The notes under the pieces are model-generated. The model was not told the DNA's origin. It searched no databases and saw nothing but the letters and a program-made list of their open reading frames with translations. Both the position numbers and the translations under genes were made by a program. A stretch of DNA of 64,000 nucleotides from Verrucomicrobiia bacterium (GTDB taxonomy: Bacteria; Verrucomicrobiota; Verrucomicrobiia; Limisphaerales; JAEYXS01): NCBI GenBank assembly GCA_036405135.1, contig DASWYF010000009.1, positions 1-64,000 of the forward strand, read 5' to 3'. Below, piece after piece: positions 1-7,426 of the stretch. Positions within the stretch are counted from its first letter, which is position 1; each line of letters opens with the position of its first letter.

Positions 1-124
1 ATTGCAAATCTGCCGCAGGACTTCCAGTTTCGAACGGTGCTGGTTTGAGTGCTTTTTTGTTTTCACCTGCTCCGTGTGGCGCAGTCAAAATCCTCAGACC
101 AGCATTTTCTGCTTCTACTCCTGT

Positions 125-358
125 GGTTTGCTACTGATTCACAATGTTAAAAACAGCAAAGGATTGACGGGCACCAAAGGTAGAAATCCGTTAGACGATT
201 TCACAATTGAAGTGGAAGACCCGATTTTTGGTGCTTGGGGCACAAAGTACCAGAAGCCATTATCTAGCATTTTCCCAGCATACGATTGGGTATACGACAA
301 TGGCAGAAAAAACATGCCATCTTGGATTGAAGAGGCTGCAAAAATTGCCGGCCGTTAG
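125..358 (+). pseudogene. ThsB-like (MTH538/DUF1863 TIR-like) C-terminal fragment
   Basis: The last ~75 codons before the TAG at 356-358 read like the C-terminus of MTH538-type TIR-like ThsB proteins. They have an IHN-K segment, then a KGRNPLDDF block, PAYDWVYDNGRKN, and an end on WIEEAAKIAGR. The reading frame stays open to the window edge, but the ~40 codons before about position 125 are Cys/Phe/Trp-rich and unlike the family. The gene therefore looks cut at its 5' end by a rearrangement or frameshift. It lies 44 bp upstream of thsA on the same strand, where a first ThsB would be expected. Family membership is from recalled motifs. The truncation is inference, because the window starts here. 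Confidence 0.55.
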
Positions 359-402
359 CTGTTTTCCCGAGACAATTGCACTTTTTAACAAGAGCAAACG
401 TT

Positions 403-1869
403 ATGTCAGAATTAAAAAAAAGCGTATTTCTCAGAGATTTTTCTAAAGCTGTAATCAACAATGAAGCTGCTTTGTTCATTGGCGCTGGAATGTCAGCGGG
501 TGCTGGATTTGTTGATTGGCGTGGGCTACTTAGGGATATCGCCTCAGATTTGGAACTTCAAGTCGATGATGAGCATGACTTGATTGCTCTCGCACAGTAC
601 GAATACAACAGAAATCAGAATCGCGGGCGGCTTAACAATAAAATCATAGAAGAGTTTCGCGATCGGGCCACAGCCTCGGAAAATCATCGTTGGATAGCCA
701 GACTCCCCATCGATACCGTTTGGACGACCAATTATGACAAATTGCTAGAAAACTCGTACGAAAGCGTCTCCAAGGTAGTCGATGTTAAGCACTCTGTTGC
801 AGACCTTCTTCACCGCACACCGTATTCTGATGTTACGATACTCAAAATGCACGGCGACGTGGACCATGCTGACGAGGCAGTATTAATTAAAGATGATTAC
901 GAAAGATACGAGACCAAACGAGGGCTGTTCACCAATCGCCTGCAAGGGGATTTGACTTGGAAGCATTTTCTATTTTTAGGATACAGCTTCAATGACCCTA
1001 ATATTGACTATGTTTTCAGCCGTCTCCGTTGTCTCTTGGAAGCAAATGCAAAAAACCAACCGCCTAGATATTGCATATTAAGAAAACCGCAACCACCCAA
1101 AAAAGGGGGTAAAGGTTACGCGAAACTCAAGACTCAGTATGAGAGGGACAAAAACCACTTACCCCATAGAATTACCGATTTGGCTCGTTTTAATATCGAT
1201 GTTGTCCTGATTGATGACTATGCGGAAATCGGAGAAATTCTAAAGGAACTGGCACTACGAGTTTCCTCTAAAAACATTCTGATATCGGGAAGCGTTGTTG
1301 ATTACGGAACTATCAGCCGAGATAAATTTGACCAATTCTGCCGGAAGCTTGGATCTCAAATCATAGCAAGGGGTAACAATCTTGTTTCGGGCTTTGGGGT
1401 CGGAGTTGCTGATTCTTGCATAGTTGGCGCTCACGAGCAAACGCGAAGGGAGAAAACGGGCCGAGCGGGACAACGTCTATGGCTTCACCCATTTCCTCAA
1501 GAATTCAAGAATCAATCCGAGCGCAAACAGTTCTATTCAGAAATACGCAAAGAGTTAGTTCAAGAATCCGGGGTTACAATCTTCATAGCCGGAAACAAGA
1601 TAGACAGGACTACAAAAAAAATCGTCATTTCAGACGGAGTGCTCGAAGAATTTTCACAAGCAAAGGACAACTCTCACATTCTCATTCCAGTTCCAGCAAC
1701 AGGCGGAGCATCTTTAAAAATCTGGAACACCATGCGGCCCAATTTAAAAGATTATTTTGGTAAAGCAGATGTTCGAAAAGAGTTCGAAACTTTGGCCAAT
1801 CCAAAGGAAACAGAAGATAAATGGATAGAGGCAATTTTTTCCATTATCCAAAAAGCGCGGAAGGAGTAG
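403..1869 (+). CDS. thsA: Thoeris effector ThsA (SIR2 NADase + SLOG sensor)
   Basis: A 488-aa cytoplasmic NAD-cleaving effector of the Thoeris anti-phage system. Residues ~15-285 form a SIR2-like domain with GAGMSAG, a TTNYD motif (Asn110) and a KMHGD motif (His150). These match the catalytic Asn112/His152 pair described for Bacillus cereus ThsA. HFLFLGYSFNDPN follows. Residues ~290-488 form a SLOG/STALD domain (ISGSVVDYG, LVSGFGVGVADS, LWLHPFPQ) that in the family senses a cyclic ADP-ribose variant made by ThsB. I chose the ATG at 403; an upstream in-frame TTG would add only nine residues. The TIR gene starts 3 bp after the stop, so the two are probably co-translated. The gene is AT-richer than most of the window, which suggests transfer. 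Confidence 0.93.
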   Translation: MSELKKSVFLRDFSKAVINNEAALFIGAGMSAGAGFVDWRGLLRDIASDLELQVDDEHDLIALAQYEYNRNQNRGRLNNKIIEEFRDRATASENHRWIARLPIDTVWTTNYDKLLENSYESVSKVVDVKHSVADLLHRTPYSDVTILKMHGDVDHADEAVLIKDDYERYETKRGLFTNRLQGDLTWKHFLFLGYSFNDPNIDYVFSRLRCLLEANAKNQPPRYCILRKPQPPKKGGKGYAKLKTQYERDKNHLPHRITDLARFNIDVVLIDDYAEIGEILKELALRVSSKNILISGSVVDYGTISRDKFDQFCRKLGSQIIARGNNLVSGFGVGVADSCIVGAHEQTRREKTGRAGQRLWLHPFPQEFKNQSERKQFYSEIRKELVQESGVTIFIAGNKIDRTTKKIVISDGVLEEFSQAKDNSHILIPVPATGGASLKIWNTMRPNLKDYFGKADVRKEFETLANPKETEDKWIEAIFSIIQKARKE

Positions 1870-1872
1870 GTC

Positions 1873-2412
1873 ATGGCATTTTTCACAGAAAACGAACTAA
1901 GAGGCTATGCAAGAGATCAACGTTTTCGAACGTTTGCCCATGTCAAAGAAGCTCGAGAACAGGCAACAGTCTCAATCTTTCTTTCGCACAGCCATAAGGA
2001 TAAAGATTTAGTTTTGGGACTCATCGCCTATTTCGAAAAACTCGGAATCAAAATTTACGTAGACTGGAACGACAAGGAAATGCCTCGGGTAACCAACCGA
2101 GAGACAGCTGATAAAATCAAACAGAAGATTGCTGAAAACAACGCCTTTATGGTTTTAGCAACGCCGAATGCTATCGAATCAAAATGGGTTCCTTGGGAAG
2201 TAGGCATTGCAGATCAAGTTAAAGGCGAGCTGAAAGTAGTGGTAATCCCGGTCGCTGACTCCTCGGGACGATATGTTGGAGCCGAGTACCTCCAACTGTA
2301 TCAGCGCGTTGAGGAAGCACAGTCGGGAGGATATGGAGTTTTCCGACCTGAAGGAAAAGGACACTTAATGGACTTTTACCTCAAGATGGTCGGCTTCATG
2401 GGGTCATCTTGA
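1873..2412 (+). CDS. thsB: Thoeris TIR-domain protein ThsB
   Basis: A 179-aa TIR-domain protein directly behind thsA. The TIR fold spans ~30-150: a strand with VSIFLSHSHKDKD, an acidic loop with YVDWND, a helix, AFMVLATPNA, then SKWVPWEVG. The Glu109 in WEVG is at the usual catalytic position of TIR NADases/cyclases. In Thoeris, ThsB detects infection and makes the signal that opens ThsA. The short N-terminal helix region (1-30) lacks a signal peptide, so the protein should be cytoplasmic. Codon use and AT content match thsA. A generic TIR effector is possible, but the pairing with a SIR2-SLOG protein makes Thoeris by far the likeliest reading. Confidence 0.9.
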   Translation: MAFFTENELRGYARDQRFRTFAHVKEAREQATVSIFLSHSHKDKDLVLGLIAYFEKLGIKIYVDWNDKEMPRVTNRETADKIKQKIAENNAFMVLATPNAIESKWVPWEVGIADQVKGELKVVVIPVADSSGRYVGAEYLQLYQRVEEAQSGGYGVFRPEGKGHLMDFYLKMVGFMGSS

Positions 2413-2749
2413 TTCGACAAATATGAGTAAGGGGTGGTGCTCACTCCAAGCCAAGCTTCAAAAATATTCATTCGCAATTTATTGGGGCGCAATTTGTTGC
2501 GTTGGGGAGCCGATTTTCGGTGATTTTTTGATGGATAAATTGACGGTGGTTTGATACGGTTTGCAGTGCTGACAACTCGTTGTTGGTAAAGGAAGGGCTG
2601 CAAGCCGATTAAAGTGGTTTCGGGTTTCTAGGTTCGAGTTTCGAGTCTGGAAAAATGAGACCCACGAAAGGCTGAAATCCCCGCTGAATGGTTCATTGGA
2701 ATCGTTTTGGCAATCCTTATGGAATCATCAGGGTCGGGGATTTGGCAAC

Positions 2750-2769
2750 GGCGGAGCGGCAGCTCCGCC
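2750..2769. repeat. Hairpin GGCGGAGC-ggca-GCTCCGCC
   Basis: A perfect 8-bp inverted repeat with a 4-nt loop, preceded by TTTGGCAAC and followed by CTACC. It has no U-run and no adjacent gene end, so it looks like a dispersed intergenic repeat rather than a terminator. Confidence 0.6.
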
Positions 2770-3108
2770 CTACCTGGTTTTCGATCTTAGGATATGTGGG
2801 TGGATCGGGCGCTGGATCAGGGCTCGTAAGCCGGAGGGGGAACGGGACGTCGGTGGGCGTAGGAGTTTATGTCTCACCGGGGAATCCCTAGGTCGAAGTT
2901 CGACTTCCTTATTAATTTAAGGGGAGAACGAAATTCGGCCATGGTACTCACTGCGGAACCGGCCGGGTGCTGATTGGCGTCAAGAGTCTGGCCTCCCTAT
3001 TAGGAGGGGGCATAGATCAGATACATTCACAGGGGTCGGGTGGTTTCATTGCTCTTTGACATAGTTCCTTTTGAGGAATGCTGAATTAAGAAGGCGGAAT
3101 GAAGAAAT

Positions 3109-3170
3109 GGGGGCACCCCTCATCCTCAATCCTTCTCCCCTCCGAGAGGAGAAGGAAGATAGGGAGGTGC
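3109..3170. repeat. Dispersed palindromic repeat, family A copy 1
   Basis: Contains GGGGCACCCCTCATCCTCAA followed by CCTTCTCCCCTCC-GAGAGGAGAAGG, an imperfect hairpin. The same string recurs at about 16897-16945, 60863-60932 and 60955-61004, always between genes. Confidence 0.7.
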
Positions 3171-3343
3171 GCTCGTAAGCTCACCAAGCATTCTTTAGCT
3201 GCATTTCTTTGTGGAGTGGCTGGCGAGGGTCGCGAGCCGGGAGGTGTGGACTGGTTGCTAGAGTGCCGCAGGACAGGATGCAATCGAGATGAGGGAGCAC
3301 TGAACGGATCGGATGGAAGGCCACTTTGAGGGGAATTTACGAT

Positions 3344-3403
3344 TTACGAAGGACGATTTACGAGGTTGTGAATTGTTTCTGGTTTCTGGTTTCTGGTTTT
3401 GAG
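3344..3403. repeat. Text-like imperfect tandem repeats
   Basis: Two adjacent degenerate tandem arrays. The first repeats GATTTACGA with variations; the second repeats TTTCTGG about three times. They are non-coding and of the same general kind as the arrays at 17873-17905 and 52872-52897, but with different words. Confidence 0.6.
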
Positions 3404-3733
3404 TTTCGGGTCGTATGGTTTTGGAGCCGGCTGGTGCTTAAAGAATAGGACGAATAGGTCTAATGGGGCTGATAGGACTTATGAGGCTACAGAAACATCC
3501 AGAGTGGGAGGTTTGGCTTCGCAAGGAAGGGGCGGCCGTCGGTTGCACCGATGGCCACCAGACACTCAGCCCTACCTTTCCACGAGTTTGAGCCTCCTTA
3601 CGTCGGCTGCTACTGTTTGAGCAAGGAGGAAGGTTAGAGCCTCGTCACCTCGGCGGCTACGATTGGCTGGTTGACCGCTTGCATTATCCGGCCCACGCGG
3701 TAGTCTGCGGGAACTTGTTTGATTCATTTGTTT

Positions 3734-4882
3734 ATGGAACTGAGTAACGACGAAATTAAGCGGTATTCCCGGCACTTGATCCTGCCGGAAGTGGGGTTGG
3801 CCGGGCAGAAGAAGATCAAGGGCACCAGCGTGTTATGCATCGGTGCGGGTGGTCTCGGCTCGCCGATCGCCATGTATCTGGCGGCAGCGGGCGTGGGCAA
3901 GATCGGCCTGGTGGATTTCGATACGGTGGATTTCTCGAATCTCCAGCGGCAGATCATCCACGGAACGGAGGACGTGGGCCGGCATAAGGGGGAATCCGCC
4001 CGGGATACGATCCGAAGCATCAATCCGAATGTGGAGGTGGTGCTGCATAGCGTGCGCCTCAGCAGCGAGAACGCGATGGAGATCATCAAGCCGTATGACA
4101 TCGTGGTGGATGGCACGGATAATTTCCCGACTCGTTACCTGACGAATGACGCGTGTGTGCTGCTCAAGAAGCCGAATGTTTACGGATCGATCTTCCGGTT
4201 CGAGGGTCAGGCGAGTGTGTTCGCGCCGCATTTGGGCGGACCGTGCTATCGCTGTCTGTATCCGGAACCGCCGCCGCCGGGCATGGTGCCGAGTTGCGCC
4301 GAGGGTGGTGTGCTGGGCGTGCTGCCGGGTATCATCGGTTGCATCCAGACGAACGAGATCTTGAAGCTGGCCTTGGGCAAGGGTAATCCCTTGATCAATC
4401 GCTTGCTGCTCTTCAATGCGTTGGACATGAAGTTCAAGGAGTTGAAGTTGCGTCGTGATCCGGCGTGCCCGATCTGCGGTGATAACGCGACGATCAAGGA
4501 GTTGATCGATTACGAGGTGTTCTGCGGCATCCCGACGCAGCCGGAGAATCCGTCTGCAAATCCCGATGAGGTGGATGTGCACGAGATGAAGAAGGCGCTG
4601 GATAACCCGAGCCTCAACATCAAGGTCATCGATGTGCGGGATGCGGATGAGTACGAGATCGCGCATATCAAGGGCGTGCCCCTGCTGCCGCTGGGCGAGC
4701 TGCCACAGCGCTTCACGGAGCTGGACCCGAACCAGCAGTATTACATCCATTGCAAGATGGGCGGTCGCTCGATGAAGGCGTTGAAGTTCCTGCGCGAGCA
4801 GGGTTTCAAATATATCAAGAGCGTGAAGGGCGGCATCAACGCGTGGTCGGATGAGATCGATTCCAACGTGGCGAAATATTGA
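3734..4882 (+). CDS. moeB: MoeB/ThiF-type adenylyltransferase with C-terminal rhodanese domain
   Basis: An E1-like enzyme of 382 aa that adenylates the C-terminal glycine of a sulfur-carrier protein (MoaD or ThiS type); the fused rhodanese can then supply sulfur. The N-terminal domain has the nucleotide motif GAGGLGS (~37-43), DFDTVDFSNLQRQ, a zinc-type Cys pair in CYRCLYP (~171) and a second in CPICG (~245). The rhodanese domain (~280-380) has VIDVRDADEYEIAHI and the active-site loop HCKMGGRS with its Cys at ~340. I start at ATG 3734 because it gives the usual MELSNDEIKRYSRH opening; a TTG 15 bp upstream is possible. nusB follows 3 bp later. No carrier protein is encoded nearby, so MoaD versus ThiS is open. 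Confidence 0.88.
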   Translation: MELSNDEIKRYSRHLILPEVGLAGQKKIKGTSVLCIGAGGLGSPIAMYLAAAGVGKIGLVDFDTVDFSNLQRQIIHGTEDVGRHKGESARDTIRSINPNVEVVLHSVRLSSENAMEIIKPYDIVVDGTDNFPTRYLTNDACVLLKKPNVYGSIFRFEGQASVFAPHLGGPCYRCLYPEPPPPGMVPSCAEGGVLGVLPGIIGCIQTNEILKLALGKGNPLINRLLLFNALDMKFKELKLRRDPACPICGDNATIKELIDYEVFCGIPTQPENPSANPDEVDVHEMKKALDNPSLNIKVIDVRDADEYEIAHIKGVPLLPLGELPQRFTELDPNQQYYIHCKMGGRSMKALKFLREQGFKYIKSVKGGINAWSDEIDSNVAKY

Positions 4883-4885
4883 TAA

Positions 4886-5422
4886 ATGAGCGAGAAGCAA
4901 GATAAGCGGAATCAGAACCTGGGCGTGCGCCGCCGGGCGAGACAGCGCGCGGTGCAGTTCCTGTTCCAGCACGACATGAACCCGCCGGAGAATATGCAGG
5001 CGGCACTGGACTTCTTGTTCAGCAGCCAGCATCCGGAAGCGGTGACGGAGGATAAATCCGGTCAGGCGCGTTGGGGCGAGGAACCGGAAACTCCTGTGGC
5101 AGCGGGTGATGAAGCGGCGTTGCGCCTCTTCGCGGAACCGTTGATCAAAGGTGTGCTGGAGAATCGCGAGAAGCTGGATGAGGAGATCAAGAAGCACGCG
5201 AAGAATTGGGACATTCATCGCATGGCGGTGGTGGACCGGAATATCTTGCGCCTGGCCATTTACGAGATGCGTCACCGAGACGATATTCCTCCGGTAGTCA
5301 GCATCAATGAAGCGGTGGAGATCGCGAAGTTGTTCTCCACGGATGATAGCGGCCGTTTCGTGAACGGCATCTTGGACAAGGTGCGTCAGGAGTTGATGCG
5401 CCCTGCCCGCACAGTGAAGTAA
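4886..5422 (+). CDS. nusB: Transcription antitermination factor NusB
   Basis: A 178-aa NusB. It binds the boxA element of rRNA leaders together with ribosomal protein S10. The N-terminal RRRARQRAVQFLFQHDM motif and the C-terminal part with DRNILRLAIYEM, PPVVSINEAVEIAK and FVNGILDKVRQE are diagnostic. About 35 residues between them (residues ~35-75, from FSSQHP to the next helix) form an acidic insert beyond the usual ~140-aa size. Start ATG 4886 lies 3 bp after the moeB stop, and the next gene starts 3 bp after this stop, so the three are one operon. Confidence 0.92.
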   Translation: MSEKQDKRNQNLGVRRRARQRAVQFLFQHDMNPPENMQAALDFLFSSQHPEAVTEDKSGQARWGEEPETPVAAGDEAALRLFAEPLIKGVLENREKLDEEIKKHAKNWDIHRMAVVDRNILRLAIYEMRHRDDIPPVVSINEAVEIAKLFSTDDSGRFVNGILDKVRQELMRPARTVK

Positions 5423-5425
5423 ATC

Positions 5426-6286
5426 ATGTTTGCCGATCTGCATCTCCACACCAGTTTTTCTGACGGAACGTATTCGCCAGAGGAGCTGACCATGGAGGGC
5501 AAGCGCTTCAATCTCTCGGTCCTCTCGCTCACGGATCATGACACGATGGAAGGGTGCGAACGCATGGCCGCAGCCTGCTCGAAGCAAGGCATCGAATTCG
5601 TGCCGGGCAGCGAACTGACCGCGGAGCAGGATGATTACGAACTGCACTTGCTCGGCTACTACCTGGATACGAGCAACGTGAAGCTCACCACGGCGCTTGC
5701 GGCCTTCCAGGCAGCGCGGCAGGAACGCATCCGCGAGATGGTGGAGCGCATCAAGAAATTGGGCATACCCATCGAGCCAGAGGATGTGTTCCGCATAGCG
5801 AGTTGCCAATCGCCGGGGCGTCCGCATGTGGGCCGGGTGCTGGTGGAAAAAGGCGTTTGCAAGACGATGGATGAGGCGTTCGAGCGGTTCTTGAAAAAAG
5901 GACGTGCGGGTTGGGTGCCGAAATTCCGCATCTCCGCGCCGGACGCAATCAAGCTCATCCACCAATCCGGCGGCGTGGCGGTGATGGCGCATCCGGGATT
6001 GAACCGCAGCGATGACATGATCCCCGAGCTTGTCGAAGCAGGCATGGACGGCATCGAGTGTTTTCACACGAAGCATTCCACCGCGGTGAGCCAGCATTAC
6101 CTGATGATGGCCGAGCAGAAGGATCTGCTGATCACGGGTGGCTCGGATTGTCACGGCATGAACAAAGGCAAACCGCTCATCGGCTCCATCCGCCTGCCCT
6201 ACAGCAACGTGGTGAAATTGCGCGAGCGCGCGGCCTTGAACAAGGCGCGTTACGGCCAGCCACCGGCGAATCCGTCGGTGAATTAG
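5426..6286 (+). CDS. PHP-domain phosphoesterase (TrpH/YciV-like)
   Basis: A 286-aa metal-dependent phosphoesterase of the PHP family. It has the metal motifs DLHLHTSFSDGTYSP at the start, LTDHDT at ~35, an E in PGSELTAE, a histidine in VMAHPGL (~190) and GGSDCHGMNKG near the end. Homologs of this length hydrolyse 3',5'-nucleoside bisphosphates or trim RNA 5' ends; the exact substrate cannot be read from sequence. It is the third gene of the moeB-nusB operon. Confidence 0.85.
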   Translation: MFADLHLHTSFSDGTYSPEELTMEGKRFNLSVLSLTDHDTMEGCERMAAACSKQGIEFVPGSELTAEQDDYELHLLGYYLDTSNVKLTTALAAFQAARQERIREMVERIKKLGIPIEPEDVFRIASCQSPGRPHVGRVLVEKGVCKTMDEAFERFLKKGRAGWVPKFRISAPDAIKLIHQSGGVAVMAHPGLNRSDDMIPELVEAGMDGIECFHTKHSTAVSQHYLMMAEQKDLLITGGSDCHGMNKGKPLIGSIRLPYSNVVKLRERAALNKARYGQPPANPSVN

Positions 6287-6310
6287 TGATTTAGCGAAGA
6301 GAGATTTTTC

Positions 6311-7222
6311 ATGGGATTTTTTCAACGACTCAAAGAGGGCCTTAAGAAAACCAGCGACAAGCTGGTGCACGAGATCAAGCGCATCGTCACGGGTTCACCA
6401 AAGCTGACCGCCAGCACCGTCGAAGAACTGGAAGCCGCCCTGCTCTCCGCCGACTTCGGCGTGCCGATGACGAATCAAATCCTCGCTGCCGTGCGGAAGG
6501 CCTACGAATCGCAAGGTGGACAGGGACTCGACGTGAGCAAGATCGCGGCACAAGAGGTCGAGAAATCTCTCGGTGAAGGCCAGCGCGAAATCAAAACGCA
6601 AGCGAACGGCGTGACGGTCATCGCCGTCGTAGGCGTGAACGGCACGGGCAAGACGACGACCACCGCGAAACTCGCGAAACGTTTCCATGATGAAGGGCAC
6701 GCCGTGGTCATGGCCGCGTGCGATACGTTCCGCGCAGCAGCTATCGAACAATTGAAGCTCTGGGGCACGAGACTGAATGCACCGGTGATCGCAGGCGCAT
6801 ACAACGCGGACCCAGCTGCCGTCGCGCACGATGCCGTCGCCGCTGCCACATCGCGCAACGCCAAGTATCTGCTCGTGGACACCGCTGGTCGCCTGCACAC
6901 GAAGAATAATTTGATGAAGGAACTGCAAAAGGTTCACCGCGTCATCGACAAGCAACTTCCCGGCGCACCCCACGAAGTCCTGCTCGTGCTCGATGCCACC
7001 ACCGGCATGAACGCGCTGAATCAAGCGAAAGAATTTCACAAGGCTGTGAACCTCACGGGCCTCGTCATCACGAAGCTCGACGGCACCAGCAAGGGCGGCA
7101 TGGTCGTAGCGATCCAAAAGGAACTCGGCATCCCCGTGAAGTTCATCGGTGTCGGCGAACAGGCGGATGATCTGCAACCGTTCGAGCCGAAGGAATTTGC
7201 GAAGGCCTTGTTCGGGGAATAG
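6311..7222 (+). CDS. ftsY: Signal recognition particle receptor FtsY
   Basis: A 303-aa SRP GTPase receptor that delivers ribosome-nascent chains to the Sec translocon. It is a short form: an N domain (1-95) without the long acidic A domain, then the NG GTPase with GVNGTGKTTTTAKLA (~108), DTFRAAAIEQL, DTAGRLHTK (~189) and TKLDGTSKGG (~254), ending in the GVGEQADDLQPF helix region. A GAGAG stretch lies upstream of ATG 6311. It follows the PHP gene by 24 bp and probably shares its transcript. Confidence 0.95.
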   Translation: MGFFQRLKEGLKKTSDKLVHEIKRIVTGSPKLTASTVEELEAALLSADFGVPMTNQILAAVRKAYESQGGQGLDVSKIAAQEVEKSLGEGQREIKTQANGVTVIAVVGVNGTGKTTTTAKLAKRFHDEGHAVVMAACDTFRAAAIEQLKLWGTRLNAPVIAGAYNADPAAVAHDAVAAATSRNAKYLLVDTAGRLHTKNNLMKELQKVHRVIDKQLPGAPHEVLLVLDATTGMNALNQAKEFHKAVNLTGLVITKLDGTSKGGMVVAIQKELGIPVKFIGVGEQADDLQPFEPKEFAKALFGE

Positions 7223-7426
7223 TGGTTTGCTCCACAAACAATCGTCCGTTAATTTTCTCATATGAAACGGACAACAAGAAGACAAACTAAGTTTCTTGTT
7301 ACTGCCCCCGAGCAAGCTGACGAAGATATCGCTGATGTCATCACATATCTCTCTTCCAAGCCCTTAGTGGAGCAAGAGATAGCGGCGGGTGAGTTTTCGA
7401 CTTTGGCTGAGTATAAAAGTAAACTC

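Larger units (their letters stand above)
2413..3733. other. 1.3-kb gene-free, repeat-rich interval
   Basis: I see no convincing gene here on either strand; open frames are short and lack protein character. It contains an inverted repeat at 2750-2769 (GGCGGAGC-ggca-GCTCCGCC), a palindromic dispersed repeat at about 3109-3170, runs of text-like imperfect repeats at 3344-3403, and a second hairpin at about 3533-3556 (GGCCGTCGG/CCGATGGCC). It separates the AT-rich Thoeris genes from the conserved moeB-nusB-ftsY block and may mark an island boundary. Confidence 0.6.

Noticed and set aside
1-128. Protein-like minus-strand frame at the window edge
   Set aside because: Readable without stops and of normal composition, but too short, without a start and cut by the edge; kept only as a hint of a rearrangement.
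3833-6370. 845-codon open frame on the minus strand
   Set aside because: It is the antisense of moeB, nusB and the PHP gene; His/Arg/Leu-rich composition without domains. The plus-strand genes carry clear family motifs.
7223-7426. FMN riboswitch before ribD
   Set aside because: None of the conserved RFN-element blocks could be seen, and the region is largely an open frame.
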